A stretch of 64,000 bases of DNA from a virus, in the IMG/VR virus record IMGVR_UViG_3300044640_002737, positions 309,468-373,467 of that record; one strand, written 5' to 3'. The translations under genes were made by a program, and so were the position numbers. The notes below the pieces were generated by a model. The model was not told where the DNA came from. It saw nothing but the letters and a program-made list of their open reading frames with translations, and did no database searches. Of the stretch, positions 34,246 to 43,900 are shown one piece after another (position 1 is the first letter of the stretch; every line of letters begins with the position of its first letter).

Positions 34246-34289
34246 AATATTATATTTTTATTATTTTAGTTATTATTCTCTATTTGTTT

Positions 34290-35096
34290 CTAATTTAGAT
34301 CAAAAATATCTAAATTATTTTCTCTATTTTGGTTTAAATAAGCTCTTAAGGGTTCTCTTAAATCCTTTGCTGGGAATATTCTGGGAGCATCATCAGGTCC
34401 AATATGACAAAGGAATCCACTCTCGGTTTCTATCCCCAATTCCTCCTCAAGAATTAATCTATACATGCTTATTTGTATGGAATACTCATTATGGTGGTTT
34501 GCATATAGATTAGTAAAAGGTCTTAGTAATTTCTGATATCTCCCCTTAGGGTGGTTATCATCCTTAAATTCACCATTAGTTTTCCAATCACCTATAATAA
34601 GAAATATTTTGTCTCTCTTCTTATCGTAGAAAAGAAATGGTTGGTCTATTGTACCAGCTATTCTCCATTTTTTAGAAAATACTCTAAGTTCCGATTTGAG
34701 AGGTACCATATGCTTTAGTACCTTATCATAGGCAACCATAAATTTATCTATTCTTTTAGCGTATTCGCTACCATCATTAGGATTTATTGGATTTAAACCG
34801 CTCCAAAAATCTTCTATAAACTTATGAACTCTTGTACCTAGGTCATTAGCAACATCAGCCTTATTTTGCCACTCATTAAGAACTACCGATACGTCTACAC
34901 CTCTTTCCTGAGCTTTTCTTTTCGACCAATATGTTTTATCAAAAGCAGTTTTGAAATTCTTTAAAAATGTGGTGACTGAATCAAACTTTATCCCATCATA
35001 TCTATAAACATGGATATCCTCATTGAATATAAATTTGGGATCATTGAAAAATTCTAATTTTTTTTCAAGATCCTCCTTGAATTTATCGGTAACCAT
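34290..35096 (-). CDS. PD-(D/E)XK nuclease, RecB/Cas4-like
   Basis: The 268-residue protein has the RecB-family nuclease motifs in order: GTRVHKFIED with His91, an acidic residue Glu136 in SELRVF, GTIDQP with Asp151, IIGDWKTN with Asp170 and Lys172, and QISMYR with Gln208/Tyr212. This predicts a metal-dependent DNA exonuclease or endonuclease. It might serve recombination, host DNA breakdown or genome processing. It starts 0 nt after the small membrane protein gene and lies in the operon that begins with dCMP deaminase. Confidence 0.8.
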   Translation of the reverse strand: MVTDKFKEDLEKKLEFFNDPKFIFNEDIHVYRYDGIKFDSVTTFLKNFKTAFDKTYWSKRKAQERGVDVSVVLNEWQNKADVANDLGTRVHKFIEDFWSGLNPINPNDGSEYAKRIDKFMVAYDKVLKHMVPLKSELRVFSKKWRIAGTIDQPFLFYDKKRDKIFLIIGDWKTNGEFKDDNHPKGRYQKLLRPFTNLYANHHNEYSIQISMYRLILEEELGIETESGFLCHIGPDDAPRIFPAKDLREPLRAYLNQNRENNLDIFDLN

Positions 35097-35531
35097 TTAA
35101 AATAGTGATATTATCCAATTTAGATTACAAAGTATCGTTACCACTATAGCTATCTCAAGTATAAACCTGATTAACCAAAGCCAGCTCAAATATCTAAATA
35201 AAAACTGATAAACAACAAGATATGACTCCTCATCAGTATCCTTTACTGGTTCGATCCACATTGTAAGTAATTCCTCGAGATTTAAGGCCTTAAGGTAGTC
35301 GTTAATATCCTTAGTTTCACTTATAACAAAGGAAGGTCTTGATTCCTTGGGTAAATCAGTAGCATATAAAACCTCAGGAGGTAAATTTATAACCGTGTAT
35401 ATTCTATTAAAAAAATCAAGTCTTAATTTTCTTCTGCTCCAAAGCTGTGCATTCTCTGATTCCTTCTTAATTATTCTGGAATATTCCCTATAGAGAATTA
35501 TCTCCTTAATTACTTTAATTAATCTTAACAT
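35097..35531 (-). CDS. Small C-terminally membrane-anchored protein (144 aa)
   Basis: The last 35 residues (about 108-144) are hydrophobic and aromatic (QFLFRYLSWLWLIRFILEIAIVVTILCNLNWIISLF in part), giving one or two membrane segments. The first 105 residues are soluble and basic to acidic. No family recognised. It sits between the ECF sigma factor and the nuclease, and abuts the nuclease gene. An anti-sigma or membrane-tether role can be imagined from position, but there is no sequence support. Confidence 0.5.
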   Translation of the reverse strand: MLRLIKVIKEIILYREYSRIIKKESENAQLWSRRKLRLDFFNRIYTVINLPPEVLYATDLPKESRPSFVISETKDINDYLKALNLEELLTMWIEPVKDTDEESYLVVYQFLFRYLSWLWLIRFILEIAIVVTILCNLNWIISLF

Positions 35532-35538
35532 AAAAGCT

Positions 35539-36171
35539 TTATTTTTTATATCCGCTCATAAGCGTAATGTTTCCGTCTATACTTTTTCTAATTTTACATC
35601 TAGCCCTTCTTATTCTGGTAGCTATAGATCTTTTCTTTATGTCGTATTTTTCAGCTATGTCCTTATACTTCATATTATTTATCTCACGATCTATCATTAT
35701 GTCCCTATATAATTCGGGTAGTGCTCTAATCTCATCCAAAACAGATTCGTATATTACATCCAAGCTTTCACCGTCATTAAAAAAGGTATTTGTTGGATCA
35801 TCTTCTATCATATAAATTCCTCCAAGATCACCTATTGTATTTTTGGAAGATAGAAATTCAAGTTCGCTGTCACTGTGATTATAATATCTTTTTCTAGATT
35901 TCATCAGAAGTAATGATTCATTTCTAGCTATATTATAGCACCATGTCGAAAAATTTCCACGCTCACCGTTATACTGTTCAATTTTTGTCCATATCTTTGT
36001 CATGGTGTTTAGAAAAGCATCCTGTGCCAATTCTTGCTCTTTTACAATAAGGAAACAGTGATTGAGTATTCCTGGTCTAAGTCTTTCGAATAATAGGCTA
36101 AATGACGAATCAGTTCTAGCTACTATGAAATCTTCTGCTAATTTTTGGATGTTTTTCTCTTTCTTTTGCAT
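35539..36171 (-). CDS. ECF-type sigma-70 family sigma factor
   Basis: The 210-residue protein has a sigma region 2 (QDAFLNTMTKIWTKIEQYNGERGNFSTWCYNIARNESLLLMKSRKRY) and a region 4 helix-turn-helix (ALPELYRDIMIDREINNMKYKDIAEKYDIKKRSIATRIRRARCKIRK), given here as landmarks around residues 45-90 and 145-195. Regions 1 and 3 are absent, as in ECF sigma factors common in Bacteroidetes. It would direct host RNA polymerase to a phage promoter set, in addition to the gp55-like factor. It starts 4 nt after the dCMP deaminase gene. Confidence 0.85.
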   Translation of the reverse strand: MQKKEKNIQKLAEDFIVARTDSSFSLLFERLRPGILNHCFLIVKEQELAQDAFLNTMTKIWTKIEQYNGERGNFSTWCYNIARNESLLLMKSRKRYYNHSDSELEFLSSKNTIGDLGGIYMIEDDPTNTFFNDGESLDVIYESVLDEIRALPELYRDIMIDREINNMKYKDIAEKYDIKKRSIATRIRRARCKIRKSIDGNITLMSGYKK

Positions 36172-36175
36172 GTTT

Positions 36176-36745
36176 TTATTTGGTCAATTTGATTATTTCT
36201 ATTCCAGCCTCTGCTAAAAAAGCAATTGATTCGGGTTTCCTATATACTTCGGAAAATAAAACCCGTTTTATTCCGGATTGTATTATTAGTTTGGAGCATT
36301 CAAAACATGGTGATAATGTAACATATAGTGTTGAATTATTGGAACTCTGTGTTCCTCTAGCTAACTTTGTTATTGCATTTGCCTCAGCGTGTAAAACATA
36401 TGGTAAGGTATCATTCGTATCGGATTCACATACATTCGGAAACCCTGATGGCGATCCATTATAGCCATCAGAAATAATTGATTTATTTTTAACAATCAGG
36501 CATCCAACCTGCATTCTTTTACAATGTGAATTTTTTGACCAGACTCCGGACATCTCTAAATATATCTCGTCACTTCTATGACTAATTATATCTGATATTT
36601 TACCCACAGTGATCTCGTATGATTCCTGTCCATCTACATTTTTTCTTATCCTCCAATTCGGGATATTTAAAAAATCCTGATCCAAAAAATCCAGGTCACT
36701 TTTGTAATATTGTTGGTAATTATATGGATCTTTACTTGGTATCAA
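36176..36745 (-). CDS. cd: Deoxycytidylate (dCMP) deaminase
   Basis: The zinc-dependent deaminase signature is present: HAEANAI with the catalytic Glu, and PCFECSKLI with two zinc Cys, followed by the conserved KRVLFSEVYR. The DGYNGSPSGF and early C-x-R-x-x-V-G-C block match T4 Cd. It converts dCMP to dUMP, feeding dTMP synthesis. The start is TTG at 36745, the only workable start near the conserved N-terminus. A TATATTTG element lies 22 nt upstream. It heads the operon with ECF sigma and nuclease. Confidence 0.88.
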   Translation of the reverse strand: MIPSKDPYNYQQYYKSDLDFLDQDFLNIPNWRIRKNVDGQESYEITVGKISDIISHRSDEIYLEMSGVWSKNSHCKRMQVGCLIVKNKSIISDGYNGSPSGFPNVCESDTNDTLPYVLHAEANAITKLARGTQSSNNSTLYVTLSPCFECSKLIIQSGIKRVLFSEVYRKPESIAFLAEAGIEIIKLTK

Positions 36746-36767
36746 TTTCTGGTATATTAATTTCTTA

Positions 36768-36775
36768 CAAATATA
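36768..36775 (-). promoter_or_regulatory. Candidate host-type promoter (TATATTTG)
   Basis: Minus-strand TATATTTG matches the Bacteroidetes -7 consensus TAnnTTTG and lies 22 nt before the dCMP deaminase start. The upstream -33 region is T-rich but has no perfect TTTG. Together with the element at 23286-23293 it suggests early expression from host polymerase. Confidence 0.4.
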
Positions 36776-36790
36776 AGAAACTAAATCGAT

Positions 36791-36819
36791 AAAAAAAAAT
36801 AAAAATGATGTTTATTTTT
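36791..36819 (-). terminator. Weak AT-only hairpin with T-run
   Basis: AAAAATAAA (36795-36803) can pair with TTTATTTTT (36811-36819), overlapping the stop of the tape measure gene. The minus-strand 3' side is nine T. With no G-C pairs it is a weak terminator at best. Confidence 0.35.
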
Positions 36820-38392
36820 AGAATTTTCTAGAATCCGGTCTAAATGGTGATTCTAGTGAGGAAACGGTTAACGTACCTTCCAGTGCAGATGCCATTCTTG
36901 CTAAAAGTATCTTTATTTCAGCTCCGTCTGCTGCTGTTAATTGACCTCCGTCCATGGAAGATGCTGCAGCGGATGCATCTGATTTTTCTTTTCCTGTAGT
37001 TGGGCTAGAAGATTCAGTGGATGGAGTGGCTGATGAAACTGTTGTTGATTTTTTATTATCAGTAGCTTGATTTGTTGGTGCGGAAGGAGAATCACCAGGT
37101 GTTCCAGATTTATTCTCTTTTTTTGATAGCTTCACTATATCACTCTTAATGCCACCTGATTCGCCATCACCAGATTTTTTACCCAGTCCCTTAATAGAAC
37201 TTAATAATCCACCAGCTCCGTCTTCACCAGATTTTTTATTTAAACCTTTAAGAGAATTTAACATTCCACCCGGACCACCGCCATCTTTTTTGGATTTAAA
37301 AATATCTGTTATTCCACCTAATCCTAATTCAGAAGCCTTTCCTTTAAGTGCATCCTTATTTTCCTTTAGTAGATCACCACCCTTAGATATTAGATCGGAG
37401 AACTTTGATTTCTTATCACCACTCTCAGCTTCATCCTTATCTTTCTTTCCAAAAATCTTAGAAAATAATCCATCCTTTTTTTCCTTCAGTTTGGCTTTAT
37501 CTTCCTCACTTTTTCCCTTTTTGTCGGTTTTTACTGGAGCTGCTGAAGGGTTCACCAATTCTTCAGCCTTATTATCTACGGGCTTAGATAATTTCTTTAA
37601 ATCCTCTTGCGTAAATTCAGATGTTGCTTTTCCCTGAAGTCCCGCTAGATACGAATTAAGGTCCTCCTCTAGCCAGCCTGGCTCATCCTCATAATATGAG
37701 GGATCCTCAGCAATAAGTTCATTTCTTTTTCTGGATATTTCTTTTTCGCTAGGAGCATCAGATCCTAGTTTTTTTAAAATATCCTGTCTTTCCTTTAAAA
37801 TGTTATTAGGTATAACAGCAGCTCCAGCCTTTATTTTAACTACTTCGGGTCCTTTTTCTCCAACAAGATAATTACCAGTCTTTTTAACATCACCACCCTC
37901 TGCAAAAGCACCTAATATTCCCTTTCCTCCGCCTTTTAATAATCCACCAAGTGATCCTGATATTGTATCCTTAAGAGATCCGATGTCTCCTAATGACCCG
38001 GAAATGCCCTTAAGATCTAATCCTTTAGCTCCACCTACAATTCCCTTTAAATCAAGTCCTTTTAATCCCTGAGTTAATCCTTTAAAGTCCAATGATTTTA
38101 GATCCTTGGTAAGTCCTTTAAAATCAAGTGCTTTAAGATCACCGGAAAGACCCTTAAAATCAAGTCCTCCGATGCTTTTAGTAAGCTCTGAAAATTCACC
38201 CTTCAGACTCTTCAGATCCAATCCCTTTATGCTCTCTGCAACTTTACCAAGATCCTTGGTGCTCTCTGCGCTTTTTTCTTGAGCTGCTACCAATTCGGAA
38301 GTACTAGCAGCATTCTTTTTAATGTCGCCAGAAAGTTTATCCACATTTTTAGTGAGATCAAATATGCTCGATATTAATTTCTGGTCTGCCAT
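36818..38392 (-). CDS. gp29: Probable tape measure protein (524 aa)
   Basis: The N-terminal 60 residues are coiled coil. Residues about 65-125 hold five 12-residue repeats of the type LKxLDFKGLTxD, followed by Gly-rich hydrophobic segments. Then FAEGGDVKKTGNYLVGEKGPEVVKIKAGAAVIPN (spanning about 163-196) is the motif seen in many phage tape measure proteins. The C-terminal half is Lys/Ser/Gly-rich and low complexity. Position supports the call: it follows the frameshifted chaperone pair, as tape measure genes usually do. Length is near T4 gp29 (590 aa). Direct homology to gp29 is not evident to me. Confidence 0.65.
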   Translation of the reverse strand: MADQKLISSIFDLTKNVDKLSGDIKKNAASTSELVAAQEKSAESTKDLGKVAESIKGLDLKSLKGEFSELTKSIGGLDFKGLSGDLKALDFKGLTKDLKSLDFKGLTQGLKGLDLKGIVGGAKGLDLKGISGSLGDIGSLKDTISGSLGGLLKGGGKGILGAFAEGGDVKKTGNYLVGEKGPEVVKIKAGAAVIPNNILKERQDILKKLGSDAPSEKEISRKRNELIAEDPSYYEDEPGWLEEDLNSYLAGLQGKATSEFTQEDLKKLSKPVDNKAEELVNPSAAPVKTDKKGKSEEDKAKLKEKKDGLFSKIFGKKDKDEAESGDKKSKFSDLISKGGDLLKENKDALKGKASELGLGGITDIFKSKKDGGGPGGMLNSLKGLNKKSGEDGAGGLLSSIKGLGKKSGDGESGGIKSDIVKLSKKENKSGTPGDSPSAPTNQATDNKKSTTVSSATPSTESSSPTTGKEKSDASAAASSMDGGQLTAADGAEIKILLARMASALEGTLTVSSLESPFRPDSRKF

Positions 38393-38419
38393 AATTTATT
38401 AATGTATATATTCAATTTT

Positions 38420-38680
38420 TTATTTAGTAAAGCTAAATAATTGAGTAAGTCCTCCGGCTGCTTGATTTTCCGCATTTTCCAGATCTATAGCCGAATTAAG
38501 CTTATCGATCCATATCTGATATTCATAATATGGTATGGATTCTACCCATTCAGGATCTAATCCATGTTCTTTCCATAATCTAAATTTAATATCAAAGAAG
38601 TTCTCCAAAGATATCTGAAATAACGAAAAGAGATCTGAGCCCGCTGGGAAAGTTGATATCAGCGGTGACCTCCTCATCAC
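38420..38680 (-). CDS. Downstream frame of tail assembly chaperone (reached by +1 frameshift)
   Basis: This frame encodes 86 residues if started at a GTG at 38680, but only the last 57 (DIKFRLWKEHGLDPEW, then SIPYYEYQIWIDKLN and the rest) lie beyond the upstream gene. The first 29 codons merely overlap it and read like a shadow. At the upstream stop, GGA GAA CTT CTT TGA T, slipping +1 on CTT T enters exactly this frame at GAT. The product would be a 410-residue fusion. The SIPYYEYQIW region resembles the second domain of tail assembly chaperones. Independent translation from GTG remains possible. Confidence 0.65.
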   Translation of the reverse strand: MMRRSPLISTFPAGSDLFSLFQISLENFFDIKFRLWKEHGLDPEWVESIPYYEYQIWIDKLNSAIDLENAENQAAGGLTQLFSFTK

Positions 38681-39653
38681 CGCATACTGGGCATTTTTGT
38701 TTAACCTCCAAATTAGTGCCTATTCTAATTTTATCGGAAAGTTCATAATATAAGCTGTATTCCTCCTTTGTCCAATAATCAGATTCCCTCATTTTTATCT
38801 TGATTGAATCAATTGTTAGATCCCTCCATTCCTTAAATATAAATGGAGCAATTTTTAAAAATCCTTCGTCTATATCTAATCCTTTTATTCCTGAGTTTAT
38901 TACAAATTCACTGATCTTATTAGAAACCCCTATACTAGGGACAGTCATTTCTATTACCTTATTTATTTTCTTTACATCAAATACAAAGCTTCTAGTTTCT
39001 GAATTATAATATGACATTATCTTGGGATCTATGTCATATGAATTAAGAACACCAGTTCTTAATTCTATCCCGTCATTAAAAGGACATTCCGGGGTTTCCT
39101 TACATTTTTTATTCGTCCTTAATATTATTGAATTCTCCCCCTTCACAAAGGTTAAATCTCTTATGGCCAATATCAGAAAAAACCTATCCTCCTGCTTGAT
39201 GTCCAAATAGCTAACCACTCCCTCACCAGGGAAATCCATTCTAAGGCATCTTTCGAGCACGTAGCTTAACTTTTCTTCTATATCCAATCTATCATCTTCG
39301 TCGATGGTAGAAAAGTGTCTTATCTCTCTTACTTCAGCAGCACGGATAGCTATTCTAGTTCCATCTGGATAAAATAAACCGCTTGAAGGTAATATGGTAA
39401 CTGGTACGTTTTTCCATCCGCTATCGAATGAAGGACCGACCGACTGTGCCTTACCCATAGATGTAACCGGATTTTCAATTTTCTCAGTTTTAATAGGTTC
39501 GCTAGCTTTATTGAATTCCTCAGTAATTGGCTGCTGTAATGTTCTATTTACAGATTCATCACTCTTGTTGTCATCCTCCACTGGATCATCGTAAACGAAT
39601 CCACTAGATAATTCTTTTTCCTTTAATATTTGTTCCGGCGATATGTTGTCCAT
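38592..39653 (-). CDS. gp26: Baseplate/tail assembly chaperone, gp26-like with zinc-ribbon Cys pairs
   Basis: The 353-residue protein contains VTILPSSGLFYPDGTRIAIRAAEVREI and EDDRLDIEEKLSYVLERCLRMDF, then LDIKQEDRFFLILAIRDLTF. I match this to the T4_baseplate (gp26-like) family. It also has four Cys in two groups, KCKETPECPF and KCPVCGDEE near the C-terminus, suggesting a zinc ribbon. The last sense codons, CTT CTT TGA, form a probable +1 frameshift site into the frame at 38420-38680. It lies between the tube proteins and the tape measure. A terminator at 39692-39722 precedes it. Confidence 0.68.
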   Translation of the reverse strand: MDNISPEQILKEKELSSGFVYDDPVEDDNKSDESVNRTLQQPITEEFNKASEPIKTEKIENPVTSMGKAQSVGPSFDSGWKNVPVTILPSSGLFYPDGTRIAIRAAEVREIRHFSTIDEDDRLDIEEKLSYVLERCLRMDFPGEGVVSYLDIKQEDRFFLILAIRDLTFVKGENSIILRTNKKCKETPECPFNDGIELRTGVLNSYDIDPKIMSYYNSETRSFVFDVKKINKVIEMTVPSIGVSNKISEFVINSGIKGLDIDEGFLKIAPFIFKEWRDLTIDSIKIKMRESDYWTKEEYSLYYELSDKIRIGTNLEVKQKCPVCGDEEVTADINFPSGLRSLFVISDIFGELL

Positions 39654-39691
39654 ATTTTATATAATTTTATTTATTATATAACCAAACACAG

Positions 39692-39722
39692 AAAAAGAGG
39701 CCAAAATTTGACCTCTTTTTTT
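39692..39722 (-). terminator. Intrinsic terminator after the tube genes
   Basis: AAAAAGAGG (39692-39700) pairs with CCTCTTTTT (39712-39720), with an inner CAAATTTG that can extend the stem. The minus-strand side ends in T5. It separates the sheath-tube transcript from the chaperone-tape measure transcript. Confidence 0.8.
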
Positions 39723-39743
39723 AAAATATTATAAAAAAAAGTA

Positions 39744-40319
39744 TTATAGGAATAAATCTTCCCAGTAATCACATATCCAGCTAGCATTAATTGTGTATAT
39801 TGCTGGTGTTTCATAATCAAGCTCCATCGGGTTTATTGCCTCACTTAAAAAGCAAGAAGGTATTCTAATTCTTCTGAATACATCACCTCTTTTATTAAAT
39901 ATTGATATACTCATGGATCCAACATAATCAGATTTAAGTCCCATTGCTCCAGTTAATGGATTGTATATTAAATCCGACCACTGTCTAAGTATCTTATATA
40001 CGGTCATTGAATTAGCATCATTTAGATTGACCTCAAATTCCATTGATAATGTCATATCTGTTGTTGATGGTTCACCGCCAGCATATCTTCTGGTAGCAAA
40101 TTTATAATTTTGCTGTATTGGGTCATTAGCAGTTATATCAACAGCTAAACCTGTGATAGATTTAACTTGCTGAGCTAATATACCCTCACCATTGAATGTA
40201 GTTGATGCATCGATTATACCAGCAGGTGGGTTAATAATAACCTCAAACTGGTTAAGATAAACAGGTTCAAAATTGTTTATCGCTGCTCTAGAGTTCGTAA
40301 AATGTGGTAATCCTGCCAT
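39744..40319 (-). CDS. gp19: Tail tube protein, gp19 type (copy 2)
   Basis: The 191-residue protein has the gp19 layout: NQFEVIINPPAGI, EGILAQQVKSITGL, YKFATRRYAGGEPSTTDMTLSMEFEVNLNDANSMTVYKILRQWSDLIYNPLTGAMGLKSDYVGSMSISIFNKRGDVFRRIRIPSCFL in successive blocks, and ends in YWEDLFL. It stacks as hexameric rings inside the sheath. The neighbour at 40336-40890 is a clear paralogue, with the same start (MAGLPHF) and end. Confidence 0.9.
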   Translation of the reverse strand: MAGLPHFTNSRAAINNFEPVYLNQFEVIINPPAGIIDASTTFNGEGILAQQVKSITGLAVDITANDPIQQNYKFATRRYAGGEPSTTDMTLSMEFEVNLNDANSMTVYKILRQWSDLIYNPLTGAMGLKSDYVGSMSISIFNKRGDVFRRIRIPSCFLSEAINPMELDYETPAIYTINASWICDYWEDLFL

Positions 40320-40335
40320 TTATATTTTTTAATTT

Positions 40336-40890
40336 TTATAGGAATAAATCTTCCCAATAATCAACCGCCCACTGAAGATCGTCTATTTTATAAAGATCCG
40401 TTGAGGTATAGTTAAGATTCATCGGACTTATTGGTTTAGTTATAAAAGCATCCTTACATGTGATTCTTCTGTAAACGTCACCTTGCTTATTGAAAATTGA
40501 TATTACTATGGTTCCAACATAATCATTTTTAAGACCCATAGCTCCAGTTAATGGGTTGTATATAAGGTCTGACCATTGTCTTAAAGTCTTAAATACATAC
40601 ATCGAATTGTCATCATTAAGATTGACATTGAAGCTTAAACTTAAATCAAGGTATGTTTGGTCTGGTTTAGCACCAGCATAATTTCTTTTAGCAAACTTAT
40701 ATTTCTGAGTAGCCAATCCAGGGTGTTTATCTAAAGATAAACCACTAACTTTAGTTACATGTTGCAATAAAAGATCACCACCAGCTACTGCAGCTGGTGG
40801 GATTATAGTAACTTCAAATTGATTCAGGTAAACAGGTTCAAATCTGTTTGTTCCTGAAAGTGAATTTTGAAAATGTGGTAATCCTGCCAT
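40336..40890 (-). CDS. gp19: Tail tube protein, gp19 type (copy 1)
   Basis: This 184-residue paralogue of the next gene shares NRFEPVYLNQFEV, YKFAKRNYAGAKP, NLNDDNSMYVFKTLRQWSDLIYNPLTGAMGLKNDYVG, ISIFNKQGDVYRRI and YWEDLFL. One copy probably builds the tube, while the other may be a specialised ring (for example at the baseplate or terminator end) or both may mix. It follows the sheath gene by 30 nt; a variant late element GATAAATA lies at 40900-40907, 9 nt before the ATG. Confidence 0.9.
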   Translation of the reverse strand: MAGLPHFQNSLSGTNRFEPVYLNQFEVTIIPPAAVAGGDLLLQHVTKVSGLSLDKHPGLATQKYKFAKRNYAGAKPDQTYLDLSLSFNVNLNDDNSMYVFKTLRQWSDLIYNPLTGAMGLKNDYVGTIVISIFNKQGDVYRRITCKDAFITKPISPMNLNYTSTDLYKIDDLQWAVDYWEDLFL

Positions 40891-40920
40891 AGTTATTAAT
40901 ATTTATCTTTGGTTGGGATA

Positions 40921-43900
40921 TTATGCAAATTGTATAAATCCTCCTGATGCGATTCCGCCAGTTCTAGTAACAGTGATTCTATTAATGAATTTCTGTATAC
41001 CTCTAGCTGGTTCGATTATGATGTCGATTATTCCCATATTCATATCGATGATTGCAGGGGTATTATTCGAAGCATCCATAACAGTCTGATAAGCATAAAT
41101 ACCTCCACCTGCTCTAACTCCATCTAGGTAGTTATCCACTAATGTTTTTATTTCAAGTCTGATAGAATCGTCATTGAAGTCAAATAGATAATTTGCTAAT
41201 ATTTCCTGTACGTCATTTTCTACGCTGATTAGCAAATCTCTAACGTGAACAAGGTTAAATGCGGAATTAACTTGCTGATATGCAGTTTGGTTACCGAAAA
41301 TAACTACTCCAATACCTCTTCTTTTTATAATTGGGTTAATACCGAATGGTTCAAGATTTCCTCTATCCTCGTCGGTAAAATCATATTCAACACCAACTAT
41401 ATTACCTCCACTGATAACCCCTCTTTTCTGTCCTGCTATAATTGCATAAGGTTCACCGTTTGCAAATTTTCTTAGGAAGTTATTAGAAACGTAAGCAGAA
41501 GGTGGAACCTCCACGTTTCTATTATTTTCTCTTACTGTGATATAAGGAGAATAGAAAGCAGCATACTTAGCTCCTTCGTCCTCACTAGGTAAACTAAATG
41601 TATAAGATGGATTCAAAGATAAATTACCACCATCTACAATATAAGCAGTATTTAATCTTGGATATGGGTTAGCCGCTGTAGGTGCATCAGTAAATCTAGG
41701 ATCCGTACTTGCTCTAAATTGAGCCATTGAAGGAGCGTTTATTAATGCTAATGCCTGTTGTCTAAGCTTAGCCAATCTACTTAATTGGTATTTAGAGTTA
41801 GGTAATATTTGACCAGAGAAAGTATCCACGATGTATCTGAATGATATAACGTCCTTAGCAGCCAGTGTTTTAGCTATATTAGTGTCATACATAACATCCA
41901 ATATTTCAGAAATTCTAGCGTCGCTTCCGTTTGGTCTATGAGATTCGTTCATAGTAAATCCGCTTAGATAACTAAAATCAAAAGATCTTGTAAACTGTGC
42001 AATTGATTTGAATTTCTGAACTCTAATTCCTGTTCCTGATGTATAATAAAGTACAGGTCTAGCTGAGGTAACTCTATAAGTTCCTAATGTTGTTGTCATA
42101 GCAACAGATGTTATCTTTGCTAATCTGCTTTGTCTGTTACCCGTAGCAGGTTCACATATATCAAGATCAGTAGAAACTACCAAATCTCCTACCGAGAATG
42201 GAACGTTACTATTACTATCCAGTGTAACCAAGAATGTGGTAACGTCTATTTTAGTACAATCTACAAATTGGTTAATTGAACCTTCCTGAGAAATTATATC
42301 AAAATCTTGTGTTCCTACTGGAAGACCTATATTATTTGAAGCATATGTGCTAGCAAATGCCGGTATGTTTGTAATTGTTTCGTTAGCTCTTGATACATTA
42401 CTAAATGCTCTGGTATAAACCATATTAAACTGGTCCTTATCAACTGTTGATTCAAAACCTAAGTATCTAAGTGAAGTTCCGTCCGAGCTGGTCCAAGCGA
42501 TATCTCCATCAGTTATTTCAGCATATTTGTTATCCTGGAAAAGAGCAGAAGCATTATATCCGACAAGCACATTTGATGTTCCAGTAGGTGCTCCCGGTCC
42601 TGTAACCCCACTAGGTGTAGCTACGTTGATAATATCAAGATAATCGGAATTACCAAATTGGTAAGCATTAGTATAGAATGAAGGATTACTTCCAGAAGCT
42701 CCCGTATTATATGACGTTAAATTAAAAGTAGGTGTAACCGTTATACCCTGTCCTCTATAGAATGATGTATCTAATGGATGAGTCCAGAAAATTCTAAGTG
42801 CCCCCGAGATATCTCTGGTACCAGTAACTTTAAGTTTAACTAAATCTGCCTCTGCAAATTGGTTAAGTAATGCGCCAGTTAAACCTCCAGTATATCCAGA
42901 AACAACACCCAATATGAATTTCTCGTCATTAGACGATGTTACAGTTAAGAAAGTCTTAAGTGAATTAACATTAGCTGCATTCTGTAAATATCCCGCTGTT
43001 GTTCCGTACGTTCCACTAGTTTGTAGATAGTGTAATCCACCATCATATGCATTAGCATCATAAGGTAAGAATGATTGCTGAACGATACCAGCTGTTGCTC
43101 CAGAATTTCCGGTTAGTGTATATAGCGTACCCACTTTAGATCCAGTAGTATAAACAGTTGCTCCAGTAGCACTATTAAATCCAGTAGCTCCTGTTACTCC
43201 TATTACGTTCTGTGTATAAAGGTAGTCAGAAACAAGAACCTGATCATAACTTAAGAAATTTATTCTTGGAGTAGCTAGATCACTATCACCGGTTAATTCA
43301 TCGATAAGGTGATTACCTACTAAATCTATTTTAGATCCATTAGCACATATGTCATCGAAAGCTTGTTCATCTATTGCACAAAATAACCCTGTTGAAGGAG
43401 TACTGTTATTTATTAATACCTGAATGTATTGAGTAACACCATTAAGATCAACGAAATCAGGTATGATACATCCAGTAACTGAAGTAACTATAGATACATC
43501 AGGTTCAGATAGGAAATTATCAATTCTACTTTTTATAAATCCATTATCAGTAAAGTACGTGCTCCATTTAGGATCTAGAGCTAATGCTTGATAATTTGTC
43601 CAATCACCATATATTGCGATAACGTCTATGAAATAATCAGCCATATAGTCATATGGATGCATAAAACTAGGAACGTTATCTGCACCATACCAATCAATAG
43701 CAAAAATATCATATCCTCTAAGTGGTCTAGACGAATCCGTAGATTTTCTAGTAATTATACTCATAGGTGACTTACCAAGATTTGTTAGATTGAATAGTTT
43801 ACCCTGATCAGCAACACTTAATGTAGCAAGAAAATAATTTGGATCAGCGAACCAAAATCTCTCCTTGTTATAGTATGATGAATATAACCTACTGGTTACT

